This document shows positions 33,464 through 42,311 of a DNA stretch of 64,000 nt, piece after piece; position 1 is the stretch's first letter; every line of letters begins with the position of its first letter. Under the pieces are notes generated by a model. That model did not search any database and had not been told where the DNA came from. It worked only from the letters and a program-made list of their open reading frames with translations. Location: positions 62,001-126,000 of the forward strand of contig CAMCHQ010000001.1 of the NCBI GenBank assembly GCA_945874765.1, given 5' to 3'. Made by a program: the position numbers and the translations under genes. The DNA is from an uncultured Clostridia bacterium. GTDB lineage: Bacteria > Bacillota > Clostridia > Oscillospirales > Acutalibacteraceae.

Positions 33464-33877
33464 TTATTCAGCCTTAGCTTCTTCGCTTGCCGGTGCTTCT
33501 TCTTCCTTGTTTTCAGGCTTGAGAAGTTCTGTAACCTTGTCAACAAGTTCAGGAATCATAGCAATAGCACGGTCAGCAGATGAGGTGTAGTTGTTAATCT
33601 GCATCATTCTGCATTTGCCGTTTTCAATAACGATAAAAGCAACAGGAGTGATAGTGATGCCACCGCCGCCACCGCCGCCGAAAAGCTCTTGGTTTTGCTT
33701 TGAAGGGAGGTCTGTACCGCCTGAAGTAAAGCCGTAAGAAACCTTAGATACAGGAATCAAAGTAGTTGTACCTGTAACCATAGGCTCGCCGATAATAGTT
33801 GAAGTATCAACCATCTGGCGCATCTTTTCGAGAGTGTTTTCCATTATTTTGTTTACCGGAGTTTCCTTCATAATCAT
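33464..33877 (-). CDS. ytfJ: GerW/YtfJ family sporulation protein
   Basis: 137 residues, with KMRQMVDTSTIIGEPMVTGT, LIPVSKVSYGFTSGG and GGGGGGGITITPVAFIVIEN, the conserved core of YtfJ (GerW), followed by an acidic Glu/Ala tail. In Bacillus it is a forespore protein needed for normal germination; its biochemical role is unknown. The ATG overlaps the previous stop by 4 nt (ATGA), with AGGGG upstream. It argues that the host belongs to an endospore-forming lineage, although non-sporulating relatives also keep the gene. Confidence 0.92.
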   Translation of the reverse strand: MIMKETPVNKIMENTLEKMRQMVDTSTIIGEPMVTGTTTLIPVSKVSYGFTSGGTDLPSKQNQELFGGGGGGGITITPVAFIVIENGKCRMMQINNYTSSADRAIAMIPELVDKVTELLKPENKEEEAPASEEAKAE

Positions 33878-34662
33878 TTATCCCCTTTAATAGATTTTTT
33901 ATTTATAATTAAATTTTTGATAAATATAAATACTGCTTTAAATCCGACCTTTAAAATAAGCTTAACATTTATGCTCGCTATAAGCTGAAATTCAAATTCA
34001 GTTCTTTCGGCAATAAAATCAGGTTGAATATAGTCATCGTAATTATCAACCTTCATACCGTTTAAAATCATACCCTTAAGCGGATAATAATATCTGCAAA
34101 GAGTACCGTAGGCACGGGCAATAAGGTCGGCATCGCCACCGCCTACCAATATCATAACATAAAGTGAGTAAATATGTAAACCCCTAAATAACGTTAAAAC
34201 TGCATTATTTGCGGTTTCTGCAACATTTGTAAACAAATCAAGCATTCCGACAATGCCCTGCGTATCCCAAAGTTTTTTAATCGGATTGGGCTTTGGCGGC
34301 TGTTGACCCTTTTTATCCTCAACTTCCTCTGTTTTTTCGCTTTCGTCTGTTTCAAGCGATTTTTCCTCAGCTTCTACAGCAACGTCGGCTACCTTTTCAG
34401 CGGGAGTTTCGTTATCTTTACCCTTTTTGCCTTTTTTGTTTTTCTTTTTGTCTTCGCTTTCTTTTGCTACTTCTTCAGCTTTCTTCTCGGGAAAAAGTAT
34501 AAACGAAAGGATTTTTGAAAGAACTATATCTTTTTTAATAAAAAGAATTTGAACGGTAGTGTGCCAGCCTTTATCATAAACCAAAGTAACCGTTGCAGAA
34601 AGGGACAAAATCGCAATAATGATTACTGCCAAAACAGCAACGATAATAAGAAAAGTTTTCAT
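33874..34662 (-). CDS. DUF2953 domain protein
   Basis: 262 residues: one N-terminal membrane helix (FLIIVAVLAVIIIAILSL), a highly charged Lys/Glu spacer (about 60-120), and a DUF2953 core (AETANNAVLTLFRGLHIY, then GGGDADLIARAYGTLCRYYY). It is the YtfI-type neighbour of gerW in most Clostridia and Bacilli. Function unknown, assumed to be linked to sporulation or the envelope. Its start abuts the scpB stop. Confidence 0.85.
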   Translation of the reverse strand: MKTFLIIVAVLAVIIIAILSLSATVTLVYDKGWHTTVQILFIKKDIVLSKILSFILFPEKKAEEVAKESEDKKKNKKGKKGKDNETPAEKVADVAVEAEEKSLETDESEKTEEVEDKKGQQPPKPNPIKKLWDTQGIVGMLDLFTNVAETANNAVLTLFRGLHIYSLYVMILVGGGDADLIARAYGTLCRYYYPLKGMILNGMKVDNYDDYIQPDFIAERTEFEFQLIASINVKLILKVGFKAVFIFIKNLIINKKSIKGDK

Positions 34663-35279
34663 TATTCTTCATCCCCCTCTTCAAGTATTTCAGCCTCAGG
34701 AATATCAGGCTCTTTATTTTTCTCATCCTCAAAAAGTGAAGTTTGAGAATCGTCCTGCTTTTCCTCTTCGGGCAAGTCAGGCAAATCGTCAAGACTGTTA
34801 AGAGAAAAGCAACGCAAAAATCTGTCGGTTGTGCCGTAAACAAGCGGTCTGCCGGGCAAATCAAGCCTTCCCTTTTCCTCAATAAGTCCTTTTTGAATAA
34901 GATTGGATACAGGACCCGAACAATCAACGCCACGTATCTGCTCAATAAAGGAACGTGTTACCGTTTTATTATAAGCAACAATCGCAAGAACTTCAAATGC
35001 TGCCTGACTTAAAGGAGTATTCTTTTTAATTTCAAGAAGTCCCCTAACCTCGTCGGCATACTCTTCTCTTGTGCAAAGTTGATATTTGCCGTCAACACGA
35101 ATAAGCCTTAATCCTCGGTTATTTTCATCATACATAGCTTCGAGATGACCGAGCATTTTTATTACATTTTCAACATCAACATCAAGCACCTCTGCAAGCT
35201 TACCCGGTTCAACAGGGTCACCGGCAGCAAAAAGCATTGCTTCAAGAGACGCCATAATATTATTACTGCTCAATATCAT
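34662..35279 (-). CDS. scpB: Segregation and condensation protein B
   Basis: 205 residues; two winged-helix domains (EAMLFAAGDPVEPGKLAEVL, then LEVLAIVAYN-type region VLAIVAYNKTVTRSFIEQIR and GVDCSGPVSNLIQKGLIEE), then an acidic tail rich in Asp/Glu. ScpB dimers bind ScpA and regulate the SMC ATPase during chromosome segregation. GAGGTG precedes the ATG. It overlaps scpA by 17 nt. Confidence 0.94.
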   Translation of the reverse strand: MILSSNNIMASLEAMLFAAGDPVEPGKLAEVLDVDVENVIKMLGHLEAMYDENNRGLRLIRVDGKYQLCTREEYADEVRGLLEIKKNTPLSQAAFEVLAIVAYNKTVTRSFIEQIRGVDCSGPVSNLIQKGLIEEKGRLDLPGRPLVYGTTDRFLRCFSLNSLDDLPDLPEEEKQDDSQTSLFEDEKNKEPDIPEAEILEEGDEE

Positions 35280-35985
35280 TCACCTCGCCAGTCATTTGTA
35301 CTACAGGGTTATCCATATCGCCCTCAATAATTATTTTCTTGGTTTTAGCAAGTTCAAGCACCGCAAGAAATGTTGCAACCATATCGCTTTTTGTTTCGGC
35401 ATCTTTAAACAAATTTAAAAACTTAACCTTTTTACCGCCTAAAAGTTTTTTCATTACAGTAGAAACTTTAGAAGCAACTGCAACAAATTTTTTCGCAACA
35501 ATTACTTTAAAGGAATCAAGCGGAGGCGGTAATTTACGTCTGCCCCTGCCGGCGGCATTGATATATGCATTTAAAAGTTCTTCACCCTCGTGGAAGCGTT
35601 CATAATCGTAATTGATATGACCTTCCTCGGGCTGACGGACAAATCTGTTAAATCCGTCTGTTTGTTTTGCAAGCTTGCCTGCCATTATTTTACAGTCTTG
35701 ATATTCAATAAGTTCGCCCGTAAGTTCTTTTTTAAGAATTTCTGCTTCCTCGTGTCTTGGCAAAAGCGATACCGTTTTAATATAAATCAAACGTGCCGCC
35801 ATTTCAAGAAATTCACCGGCTATATCAAAATCCTGTTCCTGCATTTGCCTAACATAATCGAGATACTGATTTACAAGCTCAACTATAGGAATATCATTAA
35901 TATTCAATTTATGCTTTGAAATAAGATGAAGCAAAAGGTCCATAGGCCCTTCAAAAACATCTATTTTATAATTAAGCTGTTCCAT
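35263..35985 (-). CDS. scpA: Segregation and condensation protein A
   Basis: 240 residues from the ATG at 35985 (GAGGTAAT upstream; the 25 extra track residues overlap the site-2 protease gene). Kleisin features: NYKIDVFEGPMDLLLHLISK at the N-terminus (binds the SMC head) and a C-terminal winged helix (VATFLAVLELAKTKKIII). ScpA bridges the SMC heads in the condensin-like ring. Two-nt gap to the protease gene upstream. Confidence 0.95.
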   Translation of the reverse strand: MEQLNYKIDVFEGPMDLLLHLISKHKLNINDIPIVELVNQYLDYVRQMQEQDFDIAGEFLEMAARLIYIKTVSLLPRHEEAEILKKELTGELIEYQDCKIMAGKLAKQTDGFNRFVRQPEEGHINYDYERFHEGEELLNAYINAAGRGRRKLPPPLDSFKVIVAKKFVAVASKVSTVMKKLLGGKKVKFLNLFKDAETKSDMVATFLAVLELAKTKKIIIEGDMDNPVVQMTGEVNDIEQ

Positions 35986-35987
35986 TA

Positions 35988-36671
35988 TTACCTCGCCAAA
36001 AGACCGAATAAAAGCCTTGGAATTATACCGACAACGCTCATAAGTACGTTTGAAAGCCAAGATATCGGAGTATCAAGCACACCGGTAAAGAGCGCTACCA
36101 TAAGAGCTATCATAATATATTTTTCATATTTCATATAGCCAAAATATTTATCGTCCGGCAAAACGGCAAGCAAAATTCTTGAACCATCAAGCGGAGGAAT
36201 AGGAATAAGGTTAAACACTGCAAGAGTTACATTTACGCTTGCGGCAAAATAGAAGAAATATGCAATAGCATAAGTAACCGTGCTGTGAACTCCCTCAAAA
36301 TCTGCAATTCCATAATAGAAAAATAAAGAAACAAAAGCCATTAAGAGATTGGAAGCCGGACCTGCAAGTGCCGTAAGTGCCATTCCCTTTTTAGGATTTT
36401 TAAAATTATTGGGATTAATCGGAACAGGGTTTGCGTAACCAATACCGAAAAGAAAAATCATAATTGTACCGAGCGGATTAAGATGAGCAAACGGATTAAA
36501 TGTAAGCCTGCCCTGATTTTTCGCCGTATGGTCACCAAGCTTTTCTGCCATTAAGCCGTGTGCAAGCTCGTGAATCGGCAAGCAACAAAATACAACAAAG
36601 CAACGTGACAAAATAGCTATAATAGCCTCTATATAGTTACCTGCTCTTAAATATGAAAGAATTGAAAGCAT
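35988..36671 (-). CDS. Site-2 protease family protein (M50, YwhC-like)
   Basis: 227 residues, five or six hydrophobic helices. Zinc motif PIHELAHGLMAEKLGDHTAK (HExxH form with HELAHG) in the first helix region, and the second ligand in NLIPIPPLDGSRILLAV. Members cleave substrates inside the membrane, often anti-sigma factors, or act in sporulation signalling. The substrate is unknown. The gene sits between prmC and scpA. Confidence 0.9.
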   Translation of the reverse strand: MLSILSYLRAGNYIEAIIAILSRCFVVFCCLPIHELAHGLMAEKLGDHTAKNQGRLTFNPFAHLNPLGTIMIFLFGIGYANPVPINPNNFKNPKKGMALTALAGPASNLLMAFVSLFFYYGIADFEGVHSTVTYAIAYFFYFAASVNVTLAVFNLIPIPPLDGSRILLAVLPDDKYFGYMKYEKYIMIALMVALFTGVLDTPISWLSNVLMSVVGIIPRLLFGLLAR

Positions 36672-36695
36672 CGAATCATCCTTGTTTTCATTTTA

Positions 36696-37523
36696 TTATT
36701 TTTTATCTGCAACAACCATACGGTCATTACCGTATATATCTTTTAAAACTGTTACATTGTCAAAATTTGAAAGTATCGGCAAAATATCTTTTCCCTGCTC
36801 GTTTCCGATTTCAAGAAAAAGTTTACCGTATTTATTAAGTTTATTATTCCAATTATCGTTGATTATGCGATAAAAGTCAAGTCCGTCTTTTCCGCCGTCA
36901 AGCGCCATTAACGGTTCTTTTAAAACTTCACTTTGCAAAACGGCAATATCATCACTTTTAATATAAGGCGGATTGGAAATGATAACATCGGCATTTTCAA
37001 GGTCTGAAAAGTTGTCAATTTTACATATATCGCCCTGAATAATCTTAGCGTTTTCAATACCGTTTGCATTTTTATTTAAATAAGGAAGCGCCTCATCGCT
37101 TTTTTCAATCAAATAAACAAAAGCGTTTTTACACTTTTTAGCGATACTCAAACCTATACAGCCGCTGCCTGCACATAGGTCATAAACAATACATTTTGAA
37201 AGCGTTTTAATATAATCAATTGCCTTTTCGACAAGTTCTTCAGTTTCGGGACGTGGAATCAATACGCCCTGTCCTACATAAAATTCACTTTCATAAAAAT
37301 CCCACTTTCCCAAAACATATTGAAGCGGCTGACCGTCTTTTAATTTCCAAAGCATATCGGCAAGCTTTTTATTCGGTACAAAGTCATTTATATGAGATTC
37401 ATACTCGCTGTTTTTTATATTTAAAATAGAGCAAACAATGCAAAGTGCTTTAAAATCGCTTTCGTTAACGCCGTTTCTTTCCAAAAAAGTTACGGCATAA
37501 CTGTAAGCCTCTTTAAGTGTCAT
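36696..37523 (-). CDS. prmC: Release factor glutamine methyltransferase
   Basis: 275 residues. N-terminal helical domain, then GQGVLIPRPETEELVEKAI, the SAM-binding VYDLCAGSGCIGLSIA and the catalytic VIISNPPYIKSDD. It methylates the glutamine of the GGQ motif of RF1/RF2. The first bases overlap the DUF1385 stop by 4 nt. No prfA gene is present next to it. Confidence 0.95.
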   Translation of the reverse strand: MTLKEAYSYAVTFLERNGVNESDFKALCIVCSILNIKNSEYESHINDFVPNKKLADMLWKLKDGQPLQYVLGKWDFYESEFYVGQGVLIPRPETEELVEKAIDYIKTLSKCIVYDLCAGSGCIGLSIAKKCKNAFVYLIEKSDEALPYLNKNANGIENAKIIQGDICKIDNFSDLENADVIISNPPYIKSDDIAVLQSEVLKEPLMALDGGKDGLDFYRIINDNWNNKLNKYGKLFLEIGNEQGKDILPILSNFDNVTVLKDIYGNDRMVVADKK

Positions 37524-38491
37524 TTTATCTCATCATCCTCGGGATTATCCGTAATAACTGCTTTCAGAGATTCAATTCCGACTTCTATAATATCGTCGGT
37601 CGGCTCTTTTGTAGTAAGGCGCTGCATCCATAAGCCCGGAGCGCTCAGTATTTTAACGAATAAATTATCGTGCTTACCTGCATACTTAATAAATTCATAG
37701 CCGATACCCATTATAAGCGGAATAAATGCAAGTTTTAAAAGCATCCACAAAACTCTTACATGAGCAATTGACGGAAAAATCTTTGACAAAATCGTGCTGA
37801 AAATAATGCTGATAATAAGCATTACAAAAATAAACGATGTACCGCATCTTGGATGAAAACGGCAACTTTCACGTACATTGTCAACAGTGAGTTCCTTGCC
37901 TGCCTCATAGCAAGCAATCGATTTATGCTCGGCACCGTGATACATAAAAGTTCGTTTAATATCTTTCATTTGACTTACAAGGGCAATATAAATTACAAAA
38001 ATAAGTATTTTCATAACACCCTCAAACGTTCCCTGCCAAGGTGTCAAAGAACCGTGACAAGCCTGATTGAGTTTATTAAATGCAAGAACGGGAAGATAAA
38101 AGAAAATTACAAAGGCAAGTGCAAAACCTAAAACAGTCGCAATACCCATTAAAAAGTTCATAAATTTATCACCGAGTTTATCGGTAAGCCATTTTTCAAA
38201 CTTATTCATTTCAACGTCTTCAAGGTCTTCCATACCGGAAGCTTCGGCTGAATACATAAGCATTTTGTAGCCTAAAATCATAGACTCAACAAAATTGACC
38301 ATACCTCTGATTACAGGCAATCCCCAAAATTTATGCTTATCACGTATATGATTAAATTCGTGGTGTTTTACAACAATATCACCGTCAGCTTTTCTGACCG
38401 CCGTTGCAATTCCACGAGGACCTTGCATCATAACACCCTCAATAAGAGCCTGACCTCCGACTGAGGTTTTATGTATTTTTTTATCTTCCAT
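37520..38491 (-). CDS. DUF1385 membrane protein
   Basis: 323 residues with the family opening VGGQALIEGVMMQGPRGIAT, GAEHKSIACYEAGKELTVDN and CRFHPRCGTSFIFVML, plus several hydrophobic segments (about 120-165, 215-250). It is a conserved neighbour of prmC and prfA in Firmicutes with no agreed function; a metal-dependent role is possible from the conserved His/Cys positions. Thirteen nt downstream of the histidine kinase. Confidence 0.88.
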   Translation of the reverse strand: MEDKKIHKTSVGGQALIEGVMMQGPRGIATAVRKADGDIVVKHHEFNHIRDKHKFWGLPVIRGMVNFVESMILGYKMLMYSAEASGMEDLEDVEMNKFEKWLTDKLGDKFMNFLMGIATVLGFALAFVIFFYLPVLAFNKLNQACHGSLTPWQGTFEGVMKILIFVIYIALVSQMKDIKRTFMYHGAEHKSIACYEAGKELTVDNVRESCRFHPRCGTSFIFVMLIISIIFSTILSKIFPSIAHVRVLWMLLKLAFIPLIMGIGYEFIKYAGKHDNLFVKILSAPGLWMQRLTTKEPTDDIIEVGIESLKAVITDNPEDDEIK

Positions 38492-38504
38492 ACTGTTAAA
38501 CCTT

Positions 38505-40046
38505 TCAGTTTTTATTAATTTCTACACCCTCATTGATTTCGGCATCTTGCACTGTTTCGTTTTGCTTCATACCGTCAAGTTCATTTTTTGACGGACTGTT
38601 TTCAACAGGAAGATAAATGGTTACAAGTGTGCCCTTACCCTCTTTACTGTCAATTTCAAGTTTGCCGTGATGAAGATTAACTATTTCGTTAGTTACCGCA
38701 AGACCGATACCCGAACCTCTGACGGAAACATTAGCTTTGTAAAATTTTTCTTTAACGTGAGGCAAATCTTCTTTACTTATTCCGCAGCCTTGGTCGGCAA
38801 TAGCGATTTTAACAAAGTTGTCATTATCAAGCTTCGTAAATTCGGCTTTAACGAAAATCTTGCTCGGCGCACGTGAATATTTAAGCGCATTATCAAGAAT
38901 ATTCATAAATACCTGCTTTAATCTGTTGGCGTCGGCATTAGCTATAGCAGGCACTTCGGGAATGCTGTATTTTACTTCTATTCCCTCTCTCATCGCTCTT
39001 TCACGGAATGTAAATACTGTTTCGTCGAGTTCCGCAAAAAGGTCGGTTTTAGCAAGTCTGAGATTCATTCTGCCGCTTTGAAGACGGGAGAAATCAAGCA
39101 GTTCCTCAACAAAACCTTCAAGTCTGCCGGCTTCCTTAACAATAACCTGCAAGCCCTTACGTGTAAGCTCATCTACGGAATCATCTGTGCCGAGCATAAG
39201 AGTTTCACCCCAGCCTTTAATAGACGTAAGCGGTGTACGAAGTTCGTGAGAAATCGTAGAAATAAAATCGTTTTTCATTTTATCGGTGGTGGAAATTTCC
39301 TCCGCCATTGTATTAATAGAATCGCAAAGATTACCGATTTCATCATCATATTTTTTCTCAATACGAACAGAATAGTCACCCTGCGATATTTTTTTTGTAG
39401 TCTCCGTTATTTCCTGAACCGGGAAAATAATAGAACGGATAAAGAATAAATTAGAAAATATGATTAAAGCAAAAACAATAATAAGTGCCGCAAGAACAAG
39501 AAAAGTAAGCGTTGTAACCTGCCTGTCAATCTGTTCAAGTGAGGACAAAACACGAATAGCGCCGACGTTATCGCCGTTTGAATCTTTAATAATTCTGCAA
39601 ACAGCCATAACTTTTTCGCCGTTACTGATTTTACCTATAAACTTTGCTTTATTGCTGTCGCTTGCAAGCGCCTGACGATAATCGGGCATATCCTGCTTTT
39701 CAATAGCAAAACCGCTTGAAGATACAACAACATTGCCGTCATTGTCGATTATCCACGTAGTAGTTTTTTCTTTATAACTGTAACTGTCAATATATTCTGC
39801 GGCAGACTGTTCAAGAGTATTACCTGCGTCAAGGTTTGCGCTGAAATAACTGACAGCCGTTGAAGAAGCACCCGAATTAAGTATGCTTTCAACATTAGAA
39901 TAATATGTATTTTTAATCGCAAAAGCAGAAATAACAAAAACAATAATAAAAAATATCACAATAACGCCGATGATGTTAATAAGCCATCTCAGCGTAATAC
40001 CCTCAATTTTAGGCAAATGCAATTTTTCCTTAGATATTTTTTTCAT
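38505..40046 (-). CDS. Sensor histidine kinase
   Basis: 513 residues from the ATG at 40046 (AGGAC upstream). One helix (about 22-45), an extracellular sensor region (about 45-180; WIIDNDGNVVVSSSGFAIEK resembles a Cache/PAS-like fold), a second helix, HAMP (about 210-260), HisKA with FISTISHELRTPLTSIKGWG, and HATPase with IADQGCGISKEDLPHVKEKF and GSGIGLAVTNEIV. It pairs with the response regulator 33 nt upstream. The lipoprotein before that may feed into the signal. Signal unknown. Confidence 0.92.
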   Translation of the reverse strand: MKKISKEKLHLPKIEGITLRWLINIIGVIVIFFIIVFVISAFAIKNTYYSNVESILNSGASSTAVSYFSANLDAGNTLEQSAAEYIDSYSYKEKTTTWIIDNDGNVVVSSSGFAIEKQDMPDYRQALASDSNKAKFIGKISNGEKVMAVCRIIKDSNGDNVGAIRVLSSLEQIDRQVTTLTFLVLAALIIVFALIIFSNLFFIRSIIFPVQEITETTKKISQGDYSVRIEKKYDDEIGNLCDSINTMAEEISTTDKMKNDFISTISHELRTPLTSIKGWGETLMLGTDDSVDELTRKGLQVIVKEAGRLEGFVEELLDFSRLQSGRMNLRLAKTDLFAELDETVFTFRERAMREGIEVKYSIPEVPAIANADANRLKQVFMNILDNALKYSRAPSKIFVKAEFTKLDNDNFVKIAIADQGCGISKEDLPHVKEKFYKANVSVRGSGIGLAVTNEIVNLHHGKLEIDSKEGKGTLVTIYLPVENSPSKNELDGMKQNETVQDAEINEGVEINKN

Positions 40047-40079
40047 TACTTTAAGTCCTGCCAAATAAATAAAATAAAA

Positions 40080-40793
40080 TTACTGATTATCGGTTATCCA
40101 CTTATAACCAAGTCCCCAAATTGTAACAAGTCTTGTAGGGCTTGACGGATTATCCTCGATTTTCATTCTCAAACGTCTGATATTTACATCAACGATTTTT
40201 TCATCGCCGAAATAGTTAGCACCCCAAACGGTTTTAAGAATATCCGTTCTTGAAAGAGCGGCATTTGGATTTTTGAAGAAATATTCAATAATTTGAAATT
40301 CGACCTGCGTAAGCTCAATCATTTCCCCATTTTTAGAAAGCGTACGATTACGAAGATTAAGCTCAAATTCATCAAGAACAATGCTGTCACCCGTTGTATC
40401 GTTCTTTCTGATACCCCGTGTCATTTCAACACGTCTGTAAACGGCGTCAACTCTTGCCATAAGCTCGCTTGGAGAAAACGGCTTTGTAACATAGTCGTCT
40501 GCACCGTACATAAGACCTGTAACCTTGTCCATCTCCTGTGTTTTGGCGCTGAGCATAATAATACCCAAGTCGCTTGAACGTTTACGAAGCTCCTTACAAA
40601 CAGAAAGACCGTCAAGTTCAGGCATCATAATATCAAGAATTGCGACATCGAAGCCGGATTCGTCCTGAGAAAACTTTTCAAGCGCAACAGCGCCGTTTTC
40701 AGCCTGTTCGACATTATAACCGCTGCGAGTTAAATTGATAACAATAAACTCTCTGATGGATTCTTCGTCCTCGGCAACAAGTACCTTTTTCAT
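40080..40793 (-). CDS. OmpR/PhoB-family response regulator
   Basis: 237 residues. Receiver domain with VLVAEDEESIREFIVINLTR, the phospho-acceptor aspartate in VAILDIMMPELDG, and the lysine in DYVTKPFSP; then a winged-helix DNA-binding domain (LTQVEFQIIEYFFKNPNAAL, VDVNIRRLRMKIED). AGGAGG precedes the ATG. Partner of the downstream histidine kinase. Confidence 0.94.
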   Translation of the reverse strand: MKKVLVAEDEESIREFIVINLTRSGYNVEQAENGAVALEKFSQDESGFDVAILDIMMPELDGLSVCKELRKRSSDLGIIMLSAKTQEMDKVTGLMYGADDYVTKPFSPSELMARVDAVYRRVEMTRGIRKNDTTGDSIVLDEFELNLRNRTLSKNGEMIELTQVEFQIIEYFFKNPNAALSRTDILKTVWGANYFGDEKIVDVNIRRLRMKIEDNPSSPTRLVTIWGLGYKWITDNQ

Positions 40794-40810
40794 ACATATA
40801 CCTCCTATAA

Positions 40811-42127
40811 TCAGTATACTTTAATCATATCTTTTAAGGTTTGAATATTTATATCAATATCGGAACTTGAATTTACCTTTGCAAGATAAACAAATCCGCT
40901 ATTTTTCATAACCATTGTATAGTCATTATATTTAGGGTCGTTGGCGCTGTAGCTTGAACTGATAAGAGTAACAATTTCAAGAACGGTACTCTTATTCTTT
41001 TTACTTACAAGTGTAAGTTTTCTTGCCTCGCTGTCATAATTTGCCTTGACCTTGGAAAAATCACTATCGTCAACCACAAGAATATAGCCGTCACGCTTGC
41101 ACGCAAAAGAATAACACTTATGTGACAAAACAGTATTTCCGTAACTCATCCAATTTTGAGACGTAACCTCTGAAGATTGCTTTTTAGAAGAAGTATCTTC
41201 CGGAATTTCAATAACTCCGTCATCATCAATATCACGGCAAGTTACCAAACTCGAACGAACAGTTTCCTTAGTTCTGCCTGTAGAATAGCTGTAAAACGGA
41301 GAAATAATAGAATTATAATAATCCGACCAATAAATAAACTCTGTAACCATTGAAGAACCGTCGGCACAAAGTGCATCGGCATAAATCGACGTACCCTCAT
41401 CCGTCTTTGCATATTTTATACTTTCAAAAGAAGTAATTGTGCTGTCAAGCCTTGTTTCACCTATAAGTTCTCTTTTACCGGTTTCAAAAGAATAAAGCTC
41501 GGCTCTCGGATTTTCGCTTGATGTACCCGTTGCAAAAACAAGAAGCTCCTGAACACCGTCATCATTAGCGTCAACACAAATAAAATCACTGCCTGTTATA
41601 GCTTTTGAAACAGGTTTAAGTGAATATTTGCCGTCATTTTCATTTTGGGAATAAACATTAATCGAAGTACCGGTCTGTTTGGAAACAACGCTCCAGCAAA
41701 CAATTATTTCCATTTTTCCGTCATTGTTAAAATCGCAAAAATCAACACTGTTTACATCTGTAGCCGTACCGTCGACATTGGCAATCACGCTCCAGCGTTC
41801 CCCACTTTTTTTAATAACAGCCATTGAAATGGTACCAACCTTATTTGACGGCTCATAAAAGGCTACTGCTTCGTTGATTTTATCTCCGTCAATATCTTTT
41901 AAAATAAAAGAAGTTGTATAATTACCCGTAGCAGGAATTTTTATGGAATATCCGCCTTTGCAATATTCGTCCACAGCGCTTTGGACACCGGCATTATCCC
42001 CACTCGGTGAAATAGGAGAAATCAAATCATCAATTGAGGAGGACAGGCGAAAATTACTGCAACCGCAAAATAAAAATACAACAAGACACAATACCGCTAA
42101 TATCTTAATACCCTTAAATTTAGGCAC
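40811..42127 (-). CDS. Lipoprotein with VCBS/FG-GAP-like repeats
   Basis: 438 residues from the GTG at 42127, chosen because AGGAGGA is 7 bases away; an earlier GTG at 42133 would be too close. Signal peptide and lipobox ILAVLCLVVFLFCGC, so the mature protein is anchored by Cys on the outer face. It contains calcium-loop-like repeats: DIDGDKINEA, DFNNDGKMEI, DANDDGVQEL and DIDDDGVIEI, as in VCBS/FG-GAP beta-propellers. It lies 17 nt before the two-component genes in the same direction, so it may be a co-sensor or a target of that system. Not a recognised named protein. Confidence 0.8.
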   Translation of the reverse strand: MPKFKGIKILAVLCLVVFLFCGCSNFRLSSSIDDLISPISPSGDNAGVQSAVDEYCKGGYSIKIPATGNYTTSFILKDIDGDKINEAVAFYEPSNKVGTISMAVIKKSGERWSVIANVDGTATDVNSVDFCDFNNDGKMEIIVCWSVVSKQTGTSINVYSQNENDGKYSLKPVSKAITGSDFICVDANDDGVQELLVFATGTSSENPRAELYSFETGKRELIGETRLDSTITSFESIKYAKTDEGTSIYADALCADGSSMVTEFIYWSDYYNSIISPFYSYSTGRTKETVRSSLVTCRDIDDDGVIEIPEDTSSKKQSSEVTSQNWMSYGNTVLSHKCYSFACKRDGYILVVDDSDFSKVKANYDSEARKLTLVSKKNKSTVLEIVTLISSSYSANDPKYNDYTMVMKNSGFVYLAKVNSSSDIDINIQTLKDMIKVY

Positions 42128-42277
42128 ACGCACTCCTCCTTTTAAATAAATCTATAATATTATAACAGAAAGTAACAATAAAATAAACAACTATTTTAAA
42201 AATATTTACACAAATATTACACCGCATATATGGTAATATTACACAAATTAATTATTTGTAACCATATAAATATAAAA

Positions 42278-42301
42278 AATCCCCCGAAGTTCGAGGGATT
42301 A
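42278..42301 (-). terminator. Terminator of the DUF2804 gene
   Basis: AATCCC(C) and GGGATT arms (42279-42300) form a stem around CGAA; on the minus strand TTTTTTAT follows. The spacer 42134-42277 is AT-rich with no gene. Confidence 0.8.
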
Positions 42302-42311
42302 AAAAGTTAAA

